Position numbers and translations under genes: made by a program
Assembly: GCA_001701225.1 (NCBI GenBank)
Contig: DAAQ01000028.1
Coordinates: 132,400 to 196,399 of the forward strand
Origin: Bacteroidales bacterium H5
GTDB taxonomy: Bacteria; Bacteroidota; Bacteroidia; Bacteroidales; Muribaculaceae
Direction of reading: 5' to 3'
Length of the DNA stretch: 64,000 bases
In this document: piece after piece, positions 22,891 to 30,104 of the stretch
How the letters are laid out: each line of letters opens with the position of its first letter
How positions within the stretch are numbered: position 1 is the stretch's first letter
Notes under the pieces: model-generated
What the model was told of the DNA's origin: nothing
Seen by the model: the letters and a program-made list of their open reading frames with translations, nothing else
The model's database searches: none

Positions 22891-25377
22891 TTATCTCACG
22901 GCAATCTTGTGTGCCTTATCCCCGGCCTTTACTACATATATTCCCGGCTCGAGCGTGGCGTCGGCCATCGGGCCGGTATAGAGCAGGGCTCCGGCCACCG
23001 AGTAGATCCGGACGTCGTCATCCGCATCGGCGGGAATGCTGTCGAGTCCCGACTCTTCGGTGATGTCGAAATTAAGATAGATATAGTCCCTGTCCTGAAT
23101 CCAGTTGGCCGAATACGGTTCGAAATTCTCCCACGAAACGTAGCACCCTATGAGCATGGCGTTGGGGTTCTTGCACTCGAGATACCAGTGCCCGTCCTCT
23201 TCCCGGTTCACGGAGGCATAGTAGGCGGCATTATAGCCGTCGGCACTCTGCTTGCCGATATAATATGAGGGGTTCGCGCCCGAGAGGGTCTTGGCGAGGC
23301 CGGTGATGTCGATGCGGTCGCCCGGATGGAGTGCAGGGAGCTCTCCGACCCATTCGAGCTTGTCCTGGGCCTTGTCGACGGTATATGTCACTCCCACCTC
23401 GGTCGCGAACGGACGCGCCCCGCTGAAGCTTGCCGGTACCCATACGGTGTGCTGTCCGGCCTCGGCCTCGGCACCGCTCACGGTCACGGTCTGCGGCATC
23501 TCGGCCTCATATCCGGGCATCACGTTTGTCAGGGCTATTTCGTGAGCTGCGCCGTCGTATGTGAATGTGCCGGGGTTGACCTCGACCATCGGATGCAGGT
23601 CCATACCGCCGAAATTACGGCTGTATGCCTCCACATCGGGGACATAGAAGGCATATCTTGTCACGCCGCTCGACGATGGATAGATATATTTCTCGGCAGG
23701 ACGGGCCACGGCGATTATCACCGTCTCCAGCTTGTGGCAGTTGCTGAACGCGTTGGGAGGCAGCGTGTCGACGGATGCGGGTATGAAGAGGCTCGTGAGT
23801 TCGGGCATATTCTGGAGCGCATAGTATCCTATCTTCTCCAGGCCGTCGGGCAGTTCGATGCGGGGTGCAGCCCATTCATAGAAAGCATAGTCGGCGAGTT
23901 CCTTGACATTCTTGCCGATGTTGACCTGAGTCGCCGATTTGAGCCCGAGGGCCGGTATACGCTGCACGGCATCGCCGAAATTGACTGTGGTGACGCTTGT
24001 GACGTAGTTTCCCATGGTGTTTGACATCTGGCAGTCGGCGACATTCCAGTTTACCGTGGTTATCTCGGGACACCCCGTGATGCTGTAGTATGCGTCGAAT
24101 TTCTTGAGGCCCGAGCCGAATGTGATTGTCTTGAGCGACTTGCAGTTATAGCACAGATAGTTGGCTATCTCCTCCACTCCGTCGGGTATGACAAGCTCCT
24201 CAAGACCATTCATTCCATAGAATGCCTCTGTGTCGATGCGGCGCAGCGATGCAGGGAGCTGTAATCCCTTTATCTCGGTGCAATTCTTCAGAAAAGCGTC
24301 ATAGAGCCTCTCGACCTTGGGGCCGAAGGTGATTTTCTCGAGTCCGGGGATGAAGGGTGACATGGGCGAGTGTACGGCAAGACCGGGGGTGGAGTTGTTG
24401 AGCATCTCACAGTCGATGGCGTTCCATATCACCTCTTTCAGGTTCTCGCACTCGCCGATGGCATAGCGGTCCCAGTATCTCAGCGACTCGGGTACGGTGA
24501 GGCGCGTGATTCTCGGGTTCTTGTAGAGCGCGCACGACGAGATGCCCACCGTGCCCTCGCGTACCTCGAGCGTGAAGTCCTCGATGGTCGGAGGTGCGTT
24601 GTAGATGTAGAGGCATTTGTCGACATACACGGGGCCGAAATCCTGTTCGAGCAGCCATTGGGTGCCTGTGAAGCAGTCCTGTGCCACCAGCTCGATTGTT
24701 CCCGAGGTGCTGAATCCTACGCTGCCATAGCCTTTGAGCAGGCACGGTATGCGCTTGACGGTGGGGCCGAAATGGATATGTGACAGATTGTTGTTCTTGT
24801 AGAACAGGGTATAGTAGAAGTCCTGGCCCTCATAGTTGCCGCGCGTACAGTTCTCGGCGTTCCAATAGACCTGTTCAAGGTCGCATCCGTCAAATGTGTT
24901 GCGGGCTATGAGTGTGACATTGGCAGGGATAGTGACGCTCTTCATTTTCGAGCAGTTGGCAAAAACGTATCCCTCCGCAGGGTCATATCTCGAGCACTCG
25001 CGCCCTATCTCGGTGAGCGATTCGGGAAAGGTGATTGACTCGAGCGAGGTGCAATCGGCGAATGCGTGCTGCCCGATGGTGAGCAGTCCCTCGGGGAGCG
25101 ATACCGAGGTGACGCCGTGACACTGGTCGAAGGCGTAGTCGCCGAGGGCGGTGACTCCGGGGTTGACGATGACCTTCTGAATCTGTGTCTTGTAGTCCTC
25201 CCACGGCGTGGGATTACCCTGAGCGGCACAATAGTTATTCATTTTTCCCTCGCCGGAGATGGTGATAGTGTTGCCGTCGAGAGTCCATGTGACATGCTCG
25301 CCGCAATCACCGCTCTGGGCCCAGAGACCCATTGCTGTCATTGCCGACAGGATGCCGGACATTAAATACCGTTTCAT
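22891..25377 (-). CDS. BspA-like leucine-rich repeat surface protein with T9SS-like tail
   Basis: The 828-residue protein has a signal peptide (MKRYLMSGILSAMTAMGLWAQ). It carries many LRR_5 units typical of BspA (about 75-590), such as VTSVSLPEGLLTIGQHAFADC and LRRIDTEAFYGMNGLEELVIPDG. Next is a beta-rich region of about 150 residues with an MBG/Ig-like strand pattern (FTYDGAAHEI, GVTYTVDKAQDKL). The last 40 residues (IYSVAGALLYTG, LEPGIYVVKAG, HKIAVR) resemble a type A sorting domain. BspA proteins bind host or bacterial surface proteins; the ligand here is unknown. Confidence 0.88.
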   Translation of the reverse strand: MKRYLMSGILSAMTAMGLWAQSGDCGEHVTWTLDGNTITISGEGKMNNYCAAQGNPTPWEDYKTQIQKVIVNPGVTALGDYAFDQCHGVTSVSLPEGLLTIGQHAFADCTSLESITFPESLTEIGRECSRYDPAEGYVFANCSKMKSVTIPANVTLIARNTFDGCDLEQVYWNAENCTRGNYEGQDFYYTLFYKNNNLSHIHFGPTVKRIPCLLKGYGSVGFSTSGTIELVAQDCFTGTQWLLEQDFGPVYVDKCLYIYNAPPTIEDFTLEVREGTVGISSCALYKNPRITRLTVPESLRYWDRYAIGECENLKEVIWNAIDCEMLNNSTPGLAVHSPMSPFIPGLEKITFGPKVERLYDAFLKNCTEIKGLQLPASLRRIDTEAFYGMNGLEELVIPDGVEEIANYLCYNCKSLKTITFGSGLKKFDAYYSITGCPEITTVNWNVADCQMSNTMGNYVTSVTTVNFGDAVQRIPALGLKSATQVNIGKNVKELADYAFYEWAAPRIELPDGLEKIGYYALQNMPELTSLFIPASVDTLPPNAFSNCHKLETVIIAVARPAEKYIYPSSSGVTRYAFYVPDVEAYSRNFGGMDLHPMVEVNPGTFTYDGAAHEIALTNVMPGYEAEMPQTVTVSGAEAEAGQHTVWVPASFSGARPFATEVGVTYTVDKAQDKLEWVGELPALHPGDRIDITGLAKTLSGANPSYYIGKQSADGYNAAYYASVNREEDGHWYLECKNPNAMLIGCYVSWENFEPYSANWIQDRDYIYLNFDITEESGLDSIPADADDDVRIYSVAGALLYTGPMADATLEPGIYVVKAGDKAHKIAVR

Positions 25378-25454
25378 TGGATTTGTGTGTGTGAATTATG
25401 TTTTGAATGGAGTATGATTGAGGTGTGTGCGGATTCATGCCATGAATCCTGATG

Positions 25455-25462
25455 CAAATATA
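25455..25462 (-). promoter_or_regulatory. -7 box of the BspA-like gene
   Basis: Reads TATATTTG on the minus strand, 77 nt upstream of the ATG. Confidence 0.5.
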
Positions 25463-25567
25463 GACAAATATATTTCCTGAACCAAATAAAAAATCATGGC
25501 CTAAACCCTTGGCAATTCGGAGAAACAGGGTGATGTTTGATGGTTTTTTCGGATTTTTTACGTTTTA

Positions 25568-25599
25568 TTTGGAAAATATGGGCAAAAAACATATCTTTG
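25568..25599 (+). promoter_or_regulatory. complete -33/-7 promoter for a non-coding transcript
   Basis: TTTG at 25568-25571 and TATCTTTG at 25592-25599 are separated by 20 nt, the layout of a strong Bacteroidetes housekeeping promoter. No gene follows; a structured segment and a terminator do. Confidence 0.7.
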
Positions 25600-25604
25600 T
25601 AGCG

Positions 25605-25797
25605 ACCAAACATAAGAATACGTTATTTGTTTTATTATTATTCCCTGACGTAAAAACCGGCTTCATAGGAAGCCACAGCGAGTTTTAGATAGATTGACAT
25701 AAAGACATATAGGTTCCGCAGCACATTCGGGGCCTCATAGGATTTACGCAAACTTAACGTAAAAAGGCGCTTCCGCATTGCGGAAGCGCTGTTTTTG
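25605..25797 (+). ncRNA. candidate structured small RNA of about 190 nt, possibly 6S-like
   Basis: A promoter at 25568-25599 and a terminator at 25767-25796 bound a segment with long-range pairing. TACGTTA (25619-25625) pairs with TAACGTA (25755-25761), GTTT (25629-25632) with AAAC (25750-25753), and CGTAAA (25649-25654) with TTTACG (25743-25748). Inside are hairpins GGCTTC-ATAG-GAAGCC (25659-25674) and GGTTCCG/CGGGGCC (25712-25734, with two G-U pairs). CATAGGA occurs twice. Closed ends with a large internal bulge and a length near 190 nt would suit 6S RNA, but I cannot confirm the family; an orphan Bacteroidales RNA is equally possible. Confidence 0.55.
25767..25796 (+). terminator. intrinsic terminator of the candidate RNA
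   Basis: GCGCTTCCGC-ATT-GCGGAAGCGC is a perfect 10-bp stem followed by TGTTTTT; a leading A tract could make it work in both directions. Confidence 0.85.
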
Positions 25798-25809
25798 TTC
25801 AGGGCTATC

Positions 25810-25948
25810 GGGATAGGGTGATAGGTATTAGGTCAAGAAGGGGTATTAGGTCAAATAGGTCTGATAGGACTGATAGGACTGATGGGACAGATATATGCCG
25901 CCGCATATATCCTATTGCCCTTAACCTTTAACCTTTAACCTATAACCC
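25810..25948. repeat. short tandem repeats before the DUF3298 lipoprotein stop
   Basis: TATTAGGTCAA occurs twice, CTGATAGGAC runs with a 10-bp period for about three units (25861-25885), and TTAACCT heptamers repeat at 25921-25940. They belong to the window-wide set of low-complexity intergenic repeats. Confidence 0.65.
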
Positions 25949-25949
25949 C

Positions 25950-26804
25950 TTAGAACTGGTCCGCGAATAGGCTCTTGACCTGTGGGGTGAGGAGTGAGTC
26001 GACCTCGTAGGGATAGACGGTGACGTCGACCGGGCCCATGGCATAGGGGGCGATGTCGTATGGATTATAGTGGAATACCAGTGCACCTCCGGCTATGTAT
26101 GGCTGTCCGGGATAGGTGAGCTGTGAACTGAATATTCCGGCATTGTCGAGCCTGGATACGCTGGTGCCGAGCTGTCGCGCCAGTGCTTCCCTGATTATGT
26201 CGACAATCTTGTCGGTGCTCCCCGTGACGAACATGTTCCCCATGTCAAGCACCTTGGCCGAGCGTAGGTCGTAGGTGAAGGGGTGTGAGGCCGTGAAGGG
26301 GTGGGCACCTCCGAGATAGGATGACGATGACACCTCGTAGGTGACCATATCCTCGTTGAGCTCGGTTATCGAGGCGGTGACGTTGCTGAACCACGAGCGC
26401 ATCTCGTCTTGCGACTGTGGCACAGAGTCTACAGCCACCACCTTGTCGCCTGGAGCCAGGCTGTCGACCATGGATGTGTTGGCCATATAGGCCAGTATGG
26501 CCGGATTGATGCCCTGTGTGGTGTCGGCATAGCAGTAACGCATCAGCGAGTCCTGCAGCACCTTGATGTCGGCATCGCCGATCTTCTCGGGCCAGTGTAT
26601 CGAGGTCGAGATGTCGAGGTATGCCGAGTCTCCGCCGAAGACTACGAGGTAGTTGCGCTCAGAGCTCTTGATGGACTGGTTTACCGCAAACTCCGAGATT
26701 TTGATGTCACCGCTTCCGGTGTCGTTGCTGCCGCTCTTGCCGCATGAGGTCACGAGCATCGCGATTGCCGCCGTACAGATGGCGGCCAGAAATTGATTTT
26801 TCAT
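25950..26804 (-). CDS. lipoprotein with DUF3298 domain
   Basis: The 284-residue protein starts at MKNQFLAAICTAAIAMLVTSCGKSG, a lipoprotein signal with the lipobox Cys at about residue 21; the longer in-frame start gives an implausible N-terminus. The C-terminal part (SSYLGGAHPFTASHPFTYDLRSAKVLDMGNMF and the PYDIAPYAMGPVDVTVYPYE end) matches the DUF3298 / RsiV-like fold. Such proteins sit in the periplasm attached to a membrane; the biochemical role is unknown. It stands alone between repeats and the acpP promoter region. Confidence 0.85.
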   Translation of the reverse strand: MKNQFLAAICTAAIAMLVTSCGKSGSNDTGSGDIKISEFAVNQSIKSSERNYLVVFGGDSAYLDISTSIHWPEKIGDADIKVLQDSLMRYCYADTTQGINPAILAYMANTSMVDSLAPGDKVVAVDSVPQSQDEMRSWFSNVTASITELNEDMVTYEVSSSSYLGGAHPFTASHPFTYDLRSAKVLDMGNMFVTGSTDKIVDIIREALARQLGTSVSRLDNAGIFSSQLTYPGQPYIAGGALVFHYNPYDIAPYAMGPVDVTVYPYEVDSLLTPQVKSLFADQF

Positions 26805-27163
26805 AATGGTTATCGGAAAAACGGGTGCAAAATTGAGAAAAAACTTTGAGACCGACAAAAATATTTTTCGGCCAGGGCAGAGGTGCTGACGCTTCGGGCT
26901 GTCTGATGTAACAACATCATGCCGGGCACCGGTGTTGGTAGTCAGATGGTTAAAGAAACTGAAAAACTGACCAAAAATGGTGCCGTAGGGATGAAAATAT
27001 GTGAAAACCGGCTTCGTTAACATCTTTATACGTTAAAAAGTTTACAGAGAAAAGAAAAATTTATTAACTTTGCAGCGCAAAAAATCGGCTGACCCTCCGG
27101 CGATGCCGTAGATTGCATTTTCCTAAACATCGAATATACTAATTCAAAACTCTTTTAACTACT
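26805..27163. other. intergenic region between the lipoprotein gene and acpP
   Basis: A stretch of 359 bp holds the divergent upstream regions. No gene is convincing. The only clear site is the acpP -7 box at 27065; the lipoprotein side has only a near-match (CAATTTTG on the minus strand, about 26835). Confidence 0.5.
27065..27072 (+). promoter_or_regulatory. -7 box of acpP
   Basis: TAACTTTG, 91 nt before the acpP ATG, leaving an untranslated leader of roughly 85 nt. Confidence 0.6.
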
Positions 27164-27400
27164 ATGTCTGAAATCGCATCACGTGTAAAGTCTATCATCG
27201 TTGATAAGCTGGGTGTTGACGAAAACGAAGTTACCGACACCGCAGAATTCACCAAGGATCTTGGCGCTGACAGCCTCGACACCGTAGAGCTCATCATGGA
27301 GTTCGAGAGGGAATTTGGCATCACCATCCCCGATGAGAAGGCCGAGGGCATCCGTACCGTACAGGACGCCATCGACTACATCGAGGCTTCGCAGAAGTAA
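27164..27400 (+). CDS. acpP: acyl carrier protein
   Basis: The 78-residue acidic protein has the phosphopantetheine attachment motif LGADSLDTVELIMEFE, with the carrier Ser at residue 37. It holds the growing chain in type II fatty acid synthesis. fabF follows 176 nt downstream on the same strand, the usual acpP-fabF pair. Confidence 0.98.
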   Translation: MSEIASRVKSIIVDKLGVDENEVTDTAEFTKDLGADSLDTVELIMEFEREFGITIPDEKAEGIRTVQDAIDYIEASQK

Positions 27401-27576
27401 TCAGGCCGGATTGCCGTCGCCGCAGGGCTGCCGCTGTTTGCCATAACCACCAGCCCCGGCCGGAACCCCCTAAAGGCTCCACACGCCTCTAAGCGCGGTG
27501 GGGCCTTATTTCGGTATAGCCCATTTCCGTTAATCTCAATCCATCAAACACTACACACCCCACTGACTACACATAT

Positions 27577-28845
27577 ATGGAACTGAAAAGAGTAGTAGTG
27601 ACCGGGCTTGGTGCCCTCACCCCCATAGGCAACGACGTTGAGACCACATGGCTCAATGCCGTCGCCGGCAAGAGCGGTGCCGCCCCCATCACCCACTTTG
27701 ACGCCTCGAAGTTCAAGACTCAGTTTGCCTGCGAGGTAAAGGATTTCAACCCCAACGACCACTTTGACCGCAAGAAGCTGCGCCAGCTCGACCTGTATGC
27801 GCAGTATGCGATGGTGGCAGCCCGTCAGGCCGTTGCCGACTCTGACATTCTTGAGGCTCCCAACCTCGACAAGGACCGCGTGGGCGTCATCGTGGCAGCC
27901 GGCATCGGCGGCCTCCACACCTTCGAGGAAGAGGCCGGATACTATGCCGTCAACGGTGCCGAGCAGGGCCCCAAATACAACCCCTTCTTCATCCCCAAGA
28001 TGATTGCCGACATCGCGTCGGGCCACATCTCGATGGACTATGCCTTCCATGGCCCCAACTATGGTGTGGTATCGGCCTGCGCATCGTCCAACAACGCCAT
28101 CATAGACGCTTTCAACCTCATCCGTCTCGGCAAGGCCGACGTCATGGTGACAGGTGGCGCCGAGGCCGCCATCTATCCCGCAGGTGTGGGCGGCTTCAAC
28201 TCGATGCACGCCCTGTCGACCCGCAACGACTCGCCCGAGACCGCATCGCGCCCCTTCAGCAAGTCGCGTGACGGATTCGTGATGGGCGAGGGCTCGGTTG
28301 TCCTCATCCTCGAGGAGCTCGAGCATGCCAAGGCTCGCGGCGCCAAGATCTATGCCGAGGTTGCAGGCGGCGGCATGAGCGCCGACGCTTACCACCTCAC
28401 TGCCACACATCCCGACGGCCTCGGAGCAAAGCTCTCGATGAAGAATGCCCTCGAGGATGCCGGCATGACCCCCGACGACATCGACTATATCAACGTACAC
28501 GGCACATCGACCCCCGTGGGTGACATCTCTGAGGTCAAGGCCATCGTCGAGCTCTTCGGCCCCGCCGCACACAAGCTCAACATCAGCTCGACCAAGTCGA
28601 TGACCGGCCACCTGCTGGGTGCCACCGGCGCGCTCGAGGCCATGTTCTCGGTTCTCGCCTGCAAGAACGACATCGTTCCCCCCACAATCAACCACGAGGA
28701 GGGCGACGACGATGAGAACATCGACTATACCCTCAATTTCACCTTCAATAAGGCTCAGAACCGTCCCGTACGCGCAGCCCTGTCGAACTCGTTCGGTTTC
28801 GGCGGCCACAACGCCACCGTCATCGTCAAGAAATACGAGGAATAA
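27577..28845 (+). CDS. fabF: beta-ketoacyl-ACP synthase II
   Basis: FabF condenses malonyl-ACP with acyl-ACP in fatty acid elongation. The 422-residue protein shows RVVVTGLGALTPIGND at the start, the nucleophile Cys168 in VVSACASSNN, and the two histidines in INVHGTSTPVGD and SMTGHLLGATGALEA, with the closing NSFGFGGHNATVI. A strong terminator follows at 28879. Confidence 0.98.
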   Translation: MELKRVVVTGLGALTPIGNDVETTWLNAVAGKSGAAPITHFDASKFKTQFACEVKDFNPNDHFDRKKLRQLDLYAQYAMVAARQAVADSDILEAPNLDKDRVGVIVAAGIGGLHTFEEEAGYYAVNGAEQGPKYNPFFIPKMIADIASGHISMDYAFHGPNYGVVSACASSNNAIIDAFNLIRLGKADVMVTGGAEAAIYPAGVGGFNSMHALSTRNDSPETASRPFSKSRDGFVMGEGSVVLILEELEHAKARGAKIYAEVAGGGMSADAYHLTATHPDGLGAKLSMKNALEDAGMTPDDIDYINVHGTSTPVGDISEVKAIVELFGPAAHKLNISSTKSMTGHLLGATGALEAMFSVLACKNDIVPPTINHEEGDDDENIDYTLNFTFNKAQNRPVRAALSNSFGFGGHNATVIVKKYEE

Positions 28846-28878
28846 TCCCGGCATCAGTCTTATACTACCGATAATATC

Positions 28879-28920
28879 CCGTCCCCGGCATCCCGACCGA
28901 TGCCGGGGACGGCTTTTTTT
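28879..28920 (+). terminator. intrinsic terminator of acpP-fabF
   Basis: CCGTCCCCGGCAT (28879-28891) pairs perfectly with 28900-28912, followed by CTTTTTTT. Confidence 0.9.
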
Positions 28921-28986
28921 GTGGCCAAACTTTGGGCTCGGGAGGATGTTATATACATATACACCCTATAACATACTCCTCACGTC

Positions 28987-30048
28987 ATGAACCCCGCTGC
29001 GTCACAACCCTCACGTCCCTCTCATGGCCTTCTCGACCGCATCGAGAAGGTGTTGCGCTATCTCTTCCCCGTGGCGGTGACTGTCGGGCTGGTGGCGTGG
29101 ATGTTCACAAAGGTCGATTTCCACAAGATGATGCACGTCATCCGCGACGGATGCGATTTCTGGTGGATAGCGGCCATGATGCTGCTCACCACCATGTCGA
29201 GGATGATACGCGGCATACGCTGGGGCATACAGTTGCGCGCAGCCGGGGTGCCGCGCATGACTGTGACTGCAGAGAGTGTGTCGATTTTCGGAGCCTACGC
29301 CCTCAACCTGCTCTTCCCCTGGCTCGGTGAGGCATGGCGCTGCCTGTATGTGACGAAATGGGAGAACGTGAAGCTCTCGACAGTCGTAGGCACGGATTTC
29401 GGCGACCGTCTCTCCGACGGTGTGGTCATCGGGCTGCTCATAGTGTTTGCCTTCGTGGTGGCGCGGGGGCCCCTCGACAGCTTCCTGGCACGCTATGCCA
29501 TAGGCAAGGATGTGGTCGAGTTCACCGACAACCCATGGATGTGGGGGTGTCTCGCCATTCTGCTCGGGCTTCTGTGGGCCGCTTACCTCGCCATCAGGCG
29601 CACGCGATACATGGCCGACATCGACCGTGTGGTGATTAATATGTGGGAGGGCTTCAAGGTCCTCTTCACCATGCGGGGCCGCGGCCTCTATGTGGTGCTG
29701 ACCTTGGCCATCTGGGTATGCTATTTTCTCGAGACCTATCTGTGCTTTTATGCATTTCCATTCACGCGGCGCCTCATCAGCGACCCCGGCACGGTCTATG
29801 GCCTGTTGCCCGGGCTCGTGGCCTTCGTGTTCGGCTCGTGCAGCATGGGTGTCCCGTCCAACGGCGGCCTCGGTCCGTGGAACATCGCCATCATGTTTGC
29901 CCTCTCGCTCTACGGCATTCCCCAGACCGAAGGCGCCGCGTTCTCGATGGTCGTCTGGACCTGCCAGAACCTCATGCAGGTAGCCCTCGGCATCTTCGCG
30001 GCCATCTACGTCACCACCCAGCGCAAGAAAAGAAAACAGGCCCGGTGA
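28987..30048 (+). CDS. flippase-like membrane protein (LPG synthase TM / UPF0104 family)
   Basis: The 353-residue protein has about eight membrane segments. RMIRGIRWGIQLRAAG and SIFGAYALNLLFPWLGEAWRC, with GTDFGDRLSDG, are marks of the lysylphosphatidylglycerol-synthase transmembrane / UPF0104 family. The soluble synthase domain is absent, so it is a stand-alone membrane half; such proteins are thought to act in lipid or lipid-linked substrate translocation. It is convergent with the regulator gene that ends at 30105. Confidence 0.85.
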   Translation: MNPAASQPSRPSHGLLDRIEKVLRYLFPVAVTVGLVAWMFTKVDFHKMMHVIRDGCDFWWIAAMMLLTTMSRMIRGIRWGIQLRAAGVPRMTVTAESVSIFGAYALNLLFPWLGEAWRCLYVTKWENVKLSTVVGTDFGDRLSDGVVIGLLIVFAFVVARGPLDSFLARYAIGKDVVEFTDNPWMWGCLAILLGLLWAAYLAIRRTRYMADIDRVVINMWEGFKVLFTMRGRGLYVVLTLAIWVCYFLETYLCFYAFPFTRRLISDPGTVYGLLPGLVAFVFGSCSMGVPSNGGLGPWNIAIMFALSLYGIPQTEGAAFSMVVWTCQNLMQVALGIFAAIYVTTQRKKRKQAR

Positions 30049-30104
30049 AAGTATGGGTTTTCTGATTGAATCAGTTCAAATGCTTGATTCGGGAACCGCT
30101 TCGA

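Noticed and set aside
25605..25797. tmRNA, SRP RNA or RNase P RNA
   Set aside because: No tag reading frame or CCA end, no GGAAG-tetraloop SRP domain and no GAGGAAAGTC-like RNase P core; only a generic small-RNA call is kept.
27544..28854. 436-codon open frame antisense to fabF
   Set aside because: FabF is complete on the other strand with catalytic Cys and His residues; the antisense product has no features.
28987..30048. Complete lysylphosphatidylglycerol synthase
   Set aside because: Only the transmembrane half is present; the soluble transferase domain is missing.
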